Assembly: GCA_024280775.1 (NCBI GenBank)
Contig: JAJRPM010000012.1
Span: 124,001-188,000 of the forward strand
Source: Candidatus Zixiibacteriota bacterium
GTDB taxonomy: Bacteria > Zixibacteria > MSB-5A5 > GN15 > JACZUZ01
Direction: 5' to 3'
Length of the DNA: 64,000 bases
Shown here in pieces: positions 47,330 to 56,170 of this stretch; the first letter of the stretch is position 1; each line of letters begins with the position of its first letter. Under the pieces are notes generated by a model that saw nothing but the letters and a program-made list of their open reading frames with translations, made no database searches and was not told where the DNA came from. Made by a program: the position numbers and the translations under genes.

Positions 47330-48091
47330 CTATTTTCTTATCTGCAACGGACGAATATCCATCATTGAGGTCCAGGCGTTTTGATTTTGACGCGCTAGAA
47401 ACACTGTGGCCTCGGCTACTTCTTCAACAGTCAACTTGGTCGCGGCTCTCGACGGCGAAAGCGCTCTGCCGGGTTTCTTTGCCGTTAAGTTACGCATCAA
47501 ATTGGTATTAGTTGACGCAGGAGACAAAACCGAAATCTTTATCCCATCGACACGAACTTCATTAGCTACTGATTCTGATAGCGCATTGAGCGCGGCCTTT
47601 GATGCGGCGTACACAGCCAGATTCGCGGCTCCGATTCGAGCGGCTCCTGAGGAGATATTAATAATATGACCCGCGCAGGAATCGGATATTGATTTCTGTT
47701 TGCGAAACAAGGGTATCAATAGTTTCAAGGAGTAATAAACCGCTCGCAAATTGGTATCCAGCATAGCGTCATATTCGCGCTCGGTAGTCTCAGTAAGTGG
47801 CTTGTGTGCTCCAACCCCGGCATTGTTCACCCAAATATCAATTCGCCCGAATTGCTTCTTTATCTGCGTGATAGATTTCTTCAGCTCTGATAGCTTCCGC
47901 ACATCACACTTAAAATGCAAACAGTTAGCGCCTCCACTTGCAAAATCACACAAAGAAAAATTCTTCTTTGGCGCCCCTCGCGACAATAGCGCCACTTTCG
48001 ACCCTGCGGCGGCAAACTCGCGAGCAATGGCCAGCCCTATGCCCTTAGAAGCGCCAGTTACTACCACAACTTTGCTTTCTAATGAAATCAT
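47330..48091 (-). CDS. Short-chain dehydrogenase/reductase (SDR)
   Basis: A 253-residue classic SDR, an NAD(P)-dependent oxidoreductase. TGASKGIGLA (about 12-21) is the cofactor loop, the NNAG motif is in WVNNAGVGAHKP, and the catalytic Ser and Y-x-x-x-K are in INISSGAARIG and YAASKAALNALSE. The substrate is not evident. The zinc-ribbon gene starts 60 bases after its stop. Confidence 0.92.
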   Translation of the reverse strand: MISLESKVVVVTGASKGIGLAIAREFAAAGSKVALLSRGAPKKNFSLCDFASGGANCLHFKCDVRKLSELKKSITQIKKQFGRIDIWVNNAGVGAHKPLTETTEREYDAMLDTNLRAVYYSLKLLIPLFRKQKSISDSCAGHIINISSGAARIGAANLAVYAASKAALNALSESVANEVRVDGIKISVLSPASTNTNLMRNLTAKKPGRALSPSRAATKLTVEEVAEATVFLARQNQNAWTSMMDIRPLQIRK

Positions 48092-48332
48092 ATTCTGTAA
48101 GGTCCTGTGATTAAGCCCTGGATGTGTCCATCTCTGTTTAGTTTACCAAAGCGCTTTTCGGGGAACACGACTATCAGCCGCTCAAAATTATAGAACAGGA
48201 CGACTTTTAGCAAGCCCTGATAGCGTTCCCTGAAATTGTGAAGTTACAGGAGAGAGGATGTCTTCGATTAGAAGATATAGAGCGCTTTTAGCCCTTGTGT
48301 CGGAGGCCTGTCAATGCGTACTTTCTTAAGCC

Positions 48333-48695
48333 ATGACTTCCAGACGAACCAAGAGATTTCTCTATGCATTCATAATCAGCCAACCACTAGTGGTAATCCT
48401 GCTGGCCCTAGACCAAGACCTAGGCTGGGTTGATGTCCATCGCCGTCTCATACACTTGGCCATGGCCCTGCCTTGGGGAACCGCCGCGCTGGCGACAATC
48501 ATGACCCTGAAGGAACTCGGTTTAAGTATGGGCCGGGAGTCTACACAATGGGCGCTGGCTTTGGCTCTGATCTATGGCGTCCAATTCTTCGCCGCTCAGG
48601 AAATCTACACCAGCTACATAATCCCGATAAACATGATAGTCTTTCCGGTTCTTACGCTACTACTCTCACATATCAATCTTCGAGACACATATTAG
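48333..48695 (+). CDS. Small hydrophobic membrane protein, unknown
   Basis: A 120-residue protein with a basic start (SRRTKRF) and about four hydrophobic helices: 10-26, 40-58, 72-86 and 95-113. It has no charged motif that hints at transport. No ribosome site is clear. It is flanked by long non-coding stretches and I do not recognise it. The length and helix pattern favour a real gene. Confidence 0.5.
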   Translation: MTSRRTKRFLYAFIISQPLVVILLALDQDLGWVDVHRRLIHLAMALPWGTAALATIMTLKELGLSMGRESTQWALALALIYGVQFFAAQEIYTSYIIPINMIVFPVLTLLLSHINLRDTY

Positions 48696-48744
48696 CCTCA
48701 GTTTCTCCAGCAATAATCTCGCAATTATTCAAAAAGCTGTAGCC

Positions 48745-48787
48745 AAAAAAAAATGGCCATTCGCGCCCCCTCTGAGCGCGAATGGCC
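48745..48787 (-). terminator. Intrinsic terminator of an unassigned minus-strand transcript
   Basis: GGCCATTCGCGC (48755-48766) pairs perfectly with GCGCGAATGGCC (48776-48787). On the minus strand nine Ts follow at once. The next protein gene upstream on that strand already has its own terminator, so this one has no obvious owner. Confidence 0.88.
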
Positions 48788-49066
48788 GACCCTAAAAGAA
48801 AGAAAGAAAAAGAAAAAAGGTGTACGTCGTGTCCAAAATCCCTTGGACATAAAAATCTTTTGAAAACTAATCTTTGAAGATGAACTTCGCCGGGTTCATC
48901 ATCCAACCACGCTTACTTATCAAGCAAGAGACGTGCCCTACTATTACAACCACAACTATTCCACGCATAACCTGCTCGTTATCAGCAAGTTACGTTGTGC
49001 TTTCATTACTTTTGAGCCTACCGGAACTCATAGCGCTTCGTAGTATTCTACGAAAGGCTTATCCAC

Positions 49067-49105
49067 AAAAAAGCGATAAGCGGTTGGTAATCAACCGCTT
49101 ATCGC
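49067..49105 (-). terminator. Intrinsic terminator of the sigma-54 regulator gene
   Basis: GCGATAAGCGGTTG (49073-49086) pairs perfectly with CAACCGCTTATCGC (49092-49105), loop of 5, followed on the minus strand by six Ts. It lies about 105 bases after the regulator's stop. Confidence 0.92.
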
Positions 49106-49210
49106 TAGCAAGGAGCTTTCCCTCTGTCCGTAGATTCTGACGAACCCACGACAGGAAAACATCAAAAATTCAATACAAATACATCAAAACAACTACATCA
49201 TACCGCTACA

Positions 49211-51544
49211 TCAACTGACCATACGTAATCCAGCCCCGTCGGACGGATCGGTCGGTTTCTCCAATTGATAGCGCTTCATCTTCGCTCTAAGCGTGGATTC
49301 ATGCACTCCCAATTGCCTGGCGGCCTCGGATTTATTCCAATTCGAGGAAATAAGCGCCTCAAATATCAACCCGCGCTCGAAGCTTTCGACCTGGCTAAAG
49401 AGATCTACAGTTTCGATATCTCTTTCAGAATCCAAAGCGCCCTGAACCAGCTCCAACAAAGAACCTGCCTTAACCAAACTCGAGAACGCTTTCATCCGCT
49501 TAACTGTATTCTCCAGTTCGCGGACATTACCCGGCCAGGTGTGTGAGACAAAACGTCTCTTAAGCTCAGGATCAAGTTCCTGAGCCCCGACGAGCAGGTC
49601 ATACTTCTTGAGGAAATGCTCAAGCAGTAGCGGAATATCTTCCTTGCGATCACGTAACGCAGGAATCTCAAATGAGAAGCCATCAAGACGATGATACAAG
49701 TCACGACGGAATACACGTTTTTCCACCATCTCTTTGAGATTGCAGTTTGTTGCAGTAATAAGAACGAAGTCTACTTTTACGACTTCGGTCGAACCCAGCG
49801 GACGGAATTGTTTCTCTTCAATCACATTGAGCAAACGCATTTGAAGTGACGGTGGCATCTCGCCTATTTCGTCAAGAAACAGTGTTCCACCATTGGCCGC
49901 AGATAGCAAACCCTCAGTTGATGACACCGCATCAGTGTAGGCGCCTTTGACATGCCCGAATAGTTCTGACTCAAGCAATGTCTCCGGCACATTAGTGACA
50001 TTGAGCGCCACAAACGGCCTGCCCGGATTAACCATATCATGGTAGTGACGCGCTAGTCGTCCTTTACCTACACCTGTCTCACCGGTTAGCAGAATCGGTA
50101 AGTCACTAGTGCGAATCAATGACAATTGCGAAAGAATCTTCTGAACTCGTGGGCTAACTGTCAGGTAAGCATTCGCCGAAGGCAAATTGATATTATCTGT
50201 GACAGCAGTATTTGAATTCGGTGATTCGGTCGCCAGGAAACTTGATGATTGATAGGCGCTGGTGAAAGCCGGCGCGGAGGCGATAAACTTACTAATGCGT
50301 TCGGCGCCTCTTCTGTCGTTACGACGCGCATAGATTTCCTCAGCGCGGAACAAATACGCCAGACGTTTGTGCGACGAAAACAAATCAACGCTACCAACCC
50401 ATTCAAGAGTAGCGGCAAGCTCCACAGTCGCTCTTGCGGTCTCCAGCAAATCAAGCGAACGGTGCAATAGCTCTATCACCGTCTTGCGATTGTGCTCACT
50501 GTCCAATTGATACAAAGCTTCAGCCTGAATCTTGCATAGAACACCTATGTCAATCTTCTCGTCAAGACGCTCAAAGATTGTCTCTGCGTCTTTGGCAAGC
50601 TTCAGCGCCCGTCGCCATTCTTTTTCCGCAATAGCCAACTCCGCCAAACCGCGAGTAACACGTCCCGCAAGATCACTGGCAGATGACAACTTTTCGGAAA
50701 TACATCCAGCCTGAGCCAGATTCTCTCTGGCTGAATCAAAATGTCTCTGCTTAACAAACAACTCTGCGCGATAGACACGCAAAGTAGCTTCCTCTCTAGG
50801 TAGCTGCTCGGAAGTAAGTGAATCCTCTACCTCTGCGAACAACTCACTAGCAATGGAGAACATTCCTAAGCGAGTGTATTCATAAGCTAATGACAAGCTG
50901 GCTTTGATAACTTCACAAGAGTCATCACACTCAGCCGAAAGACGAATGTTCATCTTCAGATTCTCAACTGCGTCATCAGAGTCACCAATAAATGACTGCA
51001 CACGACCAAGGTTACCATACAGGAACGCCATACGTCGCACGTCATTATTGGCATTGGCAATCTCAAGTGAGTCTTTCAGAAAGGTTATCGCCTGAGGCAT
51101 ATCCGAGCGCATAAAACACAGTTGCGCCAAACGGTTCAATGCATTAGCGCGCACTTCCTGATTGTCAACTCTGCGTGAAATAGATTCCGCGTCACGGAAG
51201 GCGCGTTCTGATTCATGCAACTCGCCCATATCGCGCAAAATTCCACCAATAACCAAATAGACACGCGCCAGTTGCGCGGTTTCTCCCATACGAGAAAGGT
51301 CTGATTCGGCCTGACGGGCGCAAAGCAAGGCTTTCTGTAAATCAGCGGACTCAGCATAGGCGCGAGCGGCGCAATAATGAACTGTCGCAAATGCTGAACC
51401 GCTACCAGTTCTGAATAAATCGGAATTCTCTTGAAAGAACCGAATGATTTGTTCGAAATTCCTCTGCTCCAGAAGACCCTCTACCAAATTCACGGCTTTA
51501 TTCAAGAAATCCGTATTCTTTCTAGTGTTTTCGTTCACAATCAC
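49211..51544 (-). CDS. Sigma-54-dependent activator with N-terminal TPR sensor
   Basis: A 777-residue transcription activator. Residues about 15-420 are TPR-like helices (ALNRLAQLCFMRSDMPQAITFLKDSL and others) with no receiver domain. The AAA+ core has Walker A GETGVGKG (488-495), the sigma-54-contact loop GAYTDA (534-539, a common variant of GAFTGA) and Walker B TLFLDE (554-559). The last 45 residues are a Fis-type helix-turn-helix, SNWNKSEAARQLGVHESTLRAKM. It would open sigma-54 promoters when the TPR part senses a partner. Its start overlaps the stop of a small exported-protein gene by four bases. Confidence 0.93.
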   Translation of the reverse strand: MIVNENTRKNTDFLNKAVNLVEGLLEQRNFEQIIRFFQENSDLFRTGSGSAFATVHYCAARAYAESADLQKALLCARQAESDLSRMGETAQLARVYLVIGGILRDMGELHESERAFRDAESISRRVDNQEVRANALNRLAQLCFMRSDMPQAITFLKDSLEIANANNDVRRMAFLYGNLGRVQSFIGDSDDAVENLKMNIRLSAECDDSCEVIKASLSLAYEYTRLGMFSIASELFAEVEDSLTSEQLPREEATLRVYRAELFVKQRHFDSARENLAQAGCISEKLSSASDLAGRVTRGLAELAIAEKEWRRALKLAKDAETIFERLDEKIDIGVLCKIQAEALYQLDSEHNRKTVIELLHRSLDLLETARATVELAATLEWVGSVDLFSSHKRLAYLFRAEEIYARRNDRRGAERISKFIASAPAFTSAYQSSSFLATESPNSNTAVTDNINLPSANAYLTVSPRVQKILSQLSLIRTSDLPILLTGETGVGKGRLARHYHDMVNPGRPFVALNVTNVPETLLESELFGHVKGAYTDAVSSTEGLLSAANGGTLFLDEIGEMPPSLQMRLLNVIEEKQFRPLGSTEVVKVDFVLITATNCNLKEMVEKRVFRRDLYHRLDGFSFEIPALRDRKEDIPLLLEHFLKKYDLLVGAQELDPELKRRFVSHTWPGNVRELENTVKRMKAFSSLVKAGSLLELVQGALDSERDIETVDLFSQVESFERGLIFEALISSNWNKSEAARQLGVHESTLRAKMKRYQLEKPTDPSDGAGLRMVS

Positions 51545-51948
51545 TTCCCACCCTTTCCACCGGATCCTCCGGATGTCAGGGAATTGGGATCTGCGGACTG
51601 CGTGGTCAAACCAGAGCCGCGTGAAATTTTACCGCCGTCAAGAGATTCCCCTTTGGTGTAGGAAAGGAAATAGACTTCGATGTTGTTCCACAAAAACTGA
51701 ACAGCGCCGAAAACCATGCCGGTTTTAGAACCGTCGATATAGCGATACTGATTATAAGTATCCGGTTGGACTGGCGTTGCGGTAAAACCGATGCTACCGC
51801 CGGTGTTTTCATCACCACCCCATGGATGACTGAACTGATCTTGATGATCCACGAGCCGTGGACGATTGCGCGCCTCAGATGAAGTTGCGGCTGTTAATGT
51901 AAATAACAGCAACAAACCCAAAGCTGTTAGAAACTTGAACCTACTCAT
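51541..51948 (-). CDS. Small exported protein coupled to the sigma-54 activator
   Basis: A 135-residue exported protein. The signal peptide ends at SSEARN (about residue 27). The mature part has DHQDQFSHPWGGDENTGG and ends in a Gly/Ser/Lys-rich tail (TSGGSGGKGGK). I do not recognise it. Its stop overlaps the activator start (ATGA), so the two are made together, and AAGGAG nine bases before its ATG is a strong ribosome site. It may be a target of the same pathway, or a signal the activator's TPR domain reports on; both are guesses. Confidence 0.7.
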   Translation of the reverse strand: MSRFKFLTALGLLLLFTLTAATSSEARNRPRLVDHQDQFSHPWGGDENTGGSIGFTATPVQPDTYNQYRYIDGSKTGMVFGAVQFLWNNIEVYFLSYTKGESLDGGKISRGSGLTTQSADPNSLTSGGSGGKGGK

Positions 51949-52738
51949 AATACGCTCCTTGCAAAAGATTAGAATGAGTGATACTGGTTATTGTTTTTCA
52001 CACACTCACAACGACAAGCGACAATTCCCAATGACAACCTCGCACCGCTACACAATGACGCAGGTGTGTGATGCATCCGAATTGGTATCTTAACCGAAGA
52101 GAACATGTGACCTTTCTCCTAAAGAAAATTTGATTATTGCAGAAACGCTGGCAATGAAACTAAGCGAGAAAAAACAAAAACGCTTCTTCTTTGCAATCTA
52201 CGAGCTAGTCGCTTCGCAGAGTAAAGCTATTGCGGCGTGTAACACCCGAGTGCGGCTGGAGAGCGAGGGGAGATGATAACTGGCGAATGCCCGGTAGGGG
52301 CGTGGCATTGTCAATAAACCTGACATTGCCGTACTCAAAACTATTCTACAAAACTAGTTGCTTCGGGTGTCTTCCCTGCTAGTAATATGATAACAAATTG
52401 TGAACGTTTTGTAAAGATAAATCTATTAGGGCTAAGGACTTGCTTATGAAAGAGAGTCTCATCGGCTGTCATCGGATGGCAAGCGTCAAATCAGGTTACA
52501 TCTAACGACCACCCAACTCATGTTGGCAATATCAATTCCAAGGGGTCGGTGAGGACTTTCGATTTATCTGTGACTCTGTTTGTGATTTGTTTCACAATAT
52601 TAAGTGGGGATTAAGTGGGGGCTCGCTGCTGTTGCTGTCGTGCGACCCGATTCTTCGTCCGTGAGAAGGCGAGAGGTCGCAATTCTCACAGCAGACTATA
52701 ACTTTTTCGACAAACCCCGGGGTAGCAGACACAAAAAA
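51949..52738. other. Long gene-free stretch upstream of tRNA-Lys
   Basis: About 790 bases with no credible protein gene. It contains an 11-base direct repeat, ATTAAGTGGGG twice in tandem near 52600-52620, then a nested inverted repeat: TGCGACC (52641-52647) with GGTCGCA (52675-52681), flanked by CTGCTGT/ACAGCAG. That could fold into a rod-like RNA of about 70 bases. No T tract follows. The left part should hold the promoter of the exported-protein/activator pair. Confidence 0.35.
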
Positions 52739-52811
<73 letters not shown>

Positions 52812-52921
52812 ATTTCTTTACTACTATCTAAATCTTGTACTATTGCCATTCCCACTATTAGCGGATATGGCATAGGCCTAAACTCAGGCCCACAGTCAAA
52901 TAACATCCAATAAGAGGATTG

Positions 52922-53854
52922 TCAACTCGAAAGAGCCGACTCAAGAGCCTTTCGCACGAATCCCTGACTATCAGCAAGAATCTTGGTGGCCTTCTGCTGA
53001 CTAACTTTAAGAGTTTCCATTACTATCGCCACTTTCACCGAGCCATCGGCGCTCCGCAAGAGCGCATCAGCCTGTTCATAGGAAATAGCGAAGAAATCCA
53101 TTAGCATCTTTCGCGCTCTGGCGGAAAGCTTGGCAGAAGTCGCCTGCACATCAACCATCAGATTCCCATACGTTTTGCCCAGCCTGACCATCGCACCGGT
53201 GGTAATCATATTAAGAGCCATTTTTGTAACTGTGCCGGACTTCATGCGAGTCGAACCGGTAATAACTTCGGGGCCCACCGGCAAAGATATCAGAACATCC
53301 GCCGGATACTCAATTCCGGCAACCTCATTGCAGATTAGCATTACTGTCTTTGCGCCCGCATTGGCGGCCTTTTCCAGGGCCGCAATTACATACGGCGTTC
53401 TTCCCGATGCGCTGATACCTATCACGCAATCGTTTCTGCCTATCTTGAGAGCCGCGATATCCTCAAGCGCCTGCCCGGTGTCATCTTCGACACCCTCAGT
53501 GGAGCGAATCAGCGCATCATACCCGCCGGCAATAACACCAACAACCTGCCACGGACTACTTCCGAAAGTAGGAGTACATTCTGAGGCATCCAACACTCCC
53601 AGACGACCGGATGTACCAGCGCCAACATAAACGACTCTTCCCCCTGAACGTAATGCATCAGCGGCAATCTCAACAGACTTGGCTATCTGCGGCAGAGCTT
53701 TCCTAACAATTTCAGGAGTCTTGCAATCTTCAGCATTGATAATAGAAACAATTTCAAGCGCCGAAAGAGTATCGAGTTTTGCCGAAGCGCTATTGGGAGA
53801 TTCGGTGCCCAACTTGTTCAAACGCGCAATGATGTCTTTGAAGTCTACTCGCAT
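52922..53854 (-). CDS. murQ: N-acetylmuramic acid 6-phosphate etherase
   Basis: A 310-residue SIS-fold enzyme that splits the lactyl ether of MurNAc-6-phosphate, giving GlcNAc-6-phosphate in cell-wall recycling. GRVVYVGAGTSGRLGVLDASE is the family's sugar-phosphate site with the catalytic Glu, and STEGVEDDT, GISASGRTPY and GSTRMKSGTVTKMALN are also characteristic. I chose the ATG giving MRVDFKDI, which matches the family length; a GTG 23 codons earlier adds an unrelated hydrophobic stretch. Neither start has a good ribosome site. No sugar-uptake genes lie beside it. Confidence 0.94.
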   Translation of the reverse strand: MRVDFKDIIARLNKLGTESPNSASAKLDTLSALEIVSIINAEDCKTPEIVRKALPQIAKSVEIAADALRSGGRVVYVGAGTSGRLGVLDASECTPTFGSSPWQVVGVIAGGYDALIRSTEGVEDDTGQALEDIAALKIGRNDCVIGISASGRTPYVIAALEKAANAGAKTVMLICNEVAGIEYPADVLISLPVGPEVITGSTRMKSGTVTKMALNMITTGAMVRLGKTYGNLMVDVQATSAKLSARARKMLMDFFAISYEQADALLRSADGSVKVAIVMETLKVSQQKATKILADSQGFVRKALESALSS

Positions 53855-54020
53855 AGGAGGCAGTATCAGCGAAAACGCTGACAGATGCAACTTACTTGGC
53901 AGGGAAGCTCGGATGAATGTCACGCTGGGCGGAGCGAAGTATCTTATTGGATATTTGCAGTATTAAGCGAGCGTAGATTCTACGCTATTATCTGAATGAC
54001 ACAAGCAGAATTGCAGTTGC

Positions 54021-54806
54021 TTACAACTGTTGCCGGACAAATATAGAATCATGGCGGCTGACTGTAATAGTTCCAAACGCGCCGTCAATAATTGTAGTGG
54101 CAAGATTATTCGGGAAAACGCTATCCGGCATTACAGTAGGAAAATCACCGCTCACCGAATCTATACGCGGCGCTCCACTATACGAATACATATAAATGTA
54201 ATACAATCCGGTGTCGAGATTATTCAAAGTGTCTTGAAACACTGATGGTAGAAATGTGCCGGAGGAAACCAATGACGGCACAATTCCGGCCCAACCTTTA
54301 CCTGTGTATTCTTCTCCGGCTTTTACTGTAGCGAAGAAGTAGCCAACGCTGTTAGAGCTGGCGCTAGAGAGATCTACAACTACATTACCGCCACCGGTAT
54401 ATATTCTGTTAGCGGGAACACTGACATTGATAGTAAAATCTCCGGTCATCACTAGATTGCTGTTGAGAATTGTCTTCCCTTTGTCTTGAAGCCTCAGTGA
54501 ATGCAAACCTGTGTCAATCGCTGATGCGGTAGTGTACTCTTTTTGGAACATGCCTGTGGCTTGTATAAAATCTAATCTGGTAGTATCTACATCCACTGGA
54601 CCTGTCGGGGTCGGTTGGTTGTTCTGACGGAAGAACACCCGACTGGCGGAGATACCCCTATCTAAGTCGCGCAATAAATAGGCCTGCAGAATATATGAGT
54701 CAGAGCCATTGGGATCACTGGGCGCTCCATTGCAAGCAGGGAAAGTAGCGCCAAGAGTCAGCAAGAATAAGCTGGCAACAATGAGTTTGATTCTTCTATC
54801 AATCAT
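54021..54806 (-). CDS. Secreted protein or lipoprotein of unknown function
   Basis: A 261-residue exported protein. The signal peptide ends near GATFPACNG; the Cys could be lipidated, though the lipobox is weak. The mature protein is rich in Ser, Thr, Asn and Asp with beta-strand periodicity (TGDFTINVSVPANRIYTGGGNVVVDLSS, DTGLYYIYMYSYSG), like a beta-sandwich. It has no recognised domain. It is a lone gene. Confidence 0.6.
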   Translation of the reverse strand: MIDRRIKLIVASLFLLTLGATFPACNGAPSDPNGSDSYILQAYLLRDLDRGISASRVFFRQNNQPTPTGPVDVDTTRLDFIQATGMFQKEYTTASAIDTGLHSLRLQDKGKTILNSNLVMTGDFTINVSVPANRIYTGGGNVVVDLSSASSNSVGYFFATVKAGEEYTGKGWAGIVPSLVSSGTFLPSVFQDTLNNLDTGLYYIYMYSYSGAPRIDSVSGDFPTVMPDSVFPNNLATTIIDGAFGTITVSRHDSIFVRQQL

Positions 54807-55128
54807 AGAGATGGACTTATTCTCGGTTTTGTTGTTATAGACAAAGGTCTCTTTTTATCAATGGATTACGCTATCACTTTTGATACAAAGCGCTTACTAC
54901 TATTATCGGGAAGGCGCCAGCTTGCTTTAGGATGATTCGGTCACATAACCACATGAGATAAGTTGTTGCAAGAAAACAGATTCCACCAGCCACATTAGCT
55001 CCGCTCCTTGACATTCGCATTGAGATTGTCAACATTACCGCCGAGTGGGGGCTACAAATCTGTAGTGGCTATCAAATTCGCCAGCCTTACTCGCTTTTCG
55101 GAAACCACCAGTCTATGCTCACAAACCT
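54807..55128. other. Divergent region upstream of the ECF sigma gene
   Basis: This stretch lies between the secreted-protein gene and the sigma-factor gene and should carry promoters for both. I saw no hairpin, repeat or clear -35/-10 pair. Confidence 0.35.
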
Positions 55129-55740
55129 ATGAATTCTCAGGACAACGAAAAACGTAAACGCTTCGAAAAAGAAGCGATTATTCATATTGATAGTCTTCAT
55201 CGCACAGCTCTGCGAATGACACGCAATGAAGACGACGCCTCTGATCTTGTACAAGAAGCTATGGTGAAAGCCTATCGTTTTTGGGACAAATACGAAGAAG
55301 GGTCAAACGCGCGGGCATGGTTATACAAAATCATGACCAACATTTTTATCAATAATTACCGCAGTAAGTCGCGGGCTCCGCAAACAGTGGCTTACGAGGA
55401 CATTGACGATAATTTTCTGTTCGGACAGCTATCAAGTCTAAAACCTGGACCAAATCCCGAGGAAGAATTCTTTGCGCGTGTCTTTGACGATGATGTCAAA
55501 GGGGCGATTGAGAAATTGCCCGAGGATTTTCGTGTCGTGGTGGTCTTGAGCTTTCTTGATGGCTTCAGCTATCAGGAAATATCCGATATTGCCGGCTTGA
55601 ATATTGGAACGGTTAAATCCCGCCTCCACAGAGGCCGAAAATTACTACAAAAATCCCTATGGGACTACGCACGACACAATGGATTTGTCATCAAGGATGA
55701 TGATTCTGAAGAACCGAACAATAACGAAGAAGCCAGCTAA
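55129..55740 (+). CDS. ECF-type RNA polymerase sigma factor
   Basis: A 203-residue alternative sigma factor that redirects RNA polymerase to stress or envelope promoters. Region 2 is HRTALRMTRNEDDASDLVQEAMVKAYRFWDKY (about 24-56) with the RAWLYKIMTNIFINNYRSKSR core; region 4 is AIEKLPEDFRVVVVLSFLDGFSYQEISDIAGLNIGTVKSRLHRGRKLL (about 128-176). The acidic, Asn-rich tail is unusual. An anti-sigma-like gene follows after a 430-base leader, which suggests a regulated pair. The start lacks a clear ribosome site. Confidence 0.95.
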   Translation: MNSQDNEKRKRFEKEAIIHIDSLHRTALRMTRNEDDASDLVQEAMVKAYRFWDKYEEGSNARAWLYKIMTNIFINNYRSKSRAPQTVAYEDIDDNFLFGQLSSLKPGPNPEEEFFARVFDDDVKGAIEKLPEDFRVVVVLSFLDGFSYQEISDIAGLNIGTVKSRLHRGRKLLQKSLWDYARHNGFVIKDDDSEEPNNNEEAS

Positions 55741-56170
55741 TCCGGCAATGGGCTAAATAAGAACAATTTCAGAGATTTTCATGATTTTTTGACACAATTT
55801 CGGAACATGCATGACTAGCCTATTGTTACGATTTGTGGGCATGAGACATCCTTATTCCAGCGATATGGAAACAGGACGCCAGGGCTTTTATCTCAAAGCT
55901 GTTGTCTCAAAGAGACTTAAGTGATATTTAGGTGGGAAGCTAGAACATTGTATCAGAGTCCAGGGTTAGAGACTGGCAAGAAGAAGGTCAGCTAACAACT
56001 CAAAGGCCAGAAAGAAGAAAAAGGAAAGAACCGTTTATCGTGAATTGCCTCTCAAAGACGCTCTCCAAGGCATTATCAAAGACGCTAGCAAAGCTCAAAA
56101 GCGAGCGCTTAGCATTGTTAAGTTTATGAGAAGCATGCGGTTCACGACCAACTCCACCTGAGATAGTATT
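55741..56170. other. Long spacer between sigma and anti-sigma genes
   Basis: The spacer holds a GTCTC/GAGAC hairpin (55904-55916), a purine-rich AAGAAG tract (55978-56032), and an 11-base direct repeat TCAAAGACGCT (56052-56062 and 56076-56086, 24 bases apart). One frame is open from about 55970 to a TGA at 56159, ten bases before the next gene, reading Lys-rich then LPLKDALQGIIKDASKAQKR. It has no ATG; TTG at 56045 or GTG in another frame at 56040 could start tiny peptides. I cannot decide whether it is coding. Confidence 0.35.

Larger units (their letters stand above)
48696..49210. other. Gene-free, hairpin-rich stretch between two minus-strand terminators
   Basis: Besides the two terminators listed, this stretch holds a TTCGTAG/CTACGAA hairpin (49037-49054), a TGTCCAA/TTGGACA hairpin near 48829-48850 followed on the minus strand by a long pyrimidine tract, and a tiny minus-strand frame reading MMNPAKFIFKD without a ribosome site. 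Its ends suggest an independent minus-strand transcript of about 300 bases. Confidence 0.3.

Noticed and set aside
48788-48820. GAAAG-rich simple repeat
   Set aside because: Low-complexity purine tract next to a terminator; not a CRISPR array or satellite.
48673-48906. 77-codon minus-strand frame spanning the orphan terminator
   Set aside because: It runs through a perfect 12-bp terminator hairpin, so it cannot be an ordinary coding region.
49211-51544. GAYTDA instead of GAFTGA as a sign of lost sigma-54 contact
   Set aside because: GAxTDA variants are common in active members of the family, and all other AAA+ motifs are intact.
52600-52700. Possible SRP (4.5S) RNA
   Set aside because: The conserved GGAAG tetraloop region and its paired bulges are absent.
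53855-53923. GTG start extending MurQ by 23 codons
   Set aside because: The added residues are hydrophobic and unlike MurQ; the ATG at 53854 matches family length.
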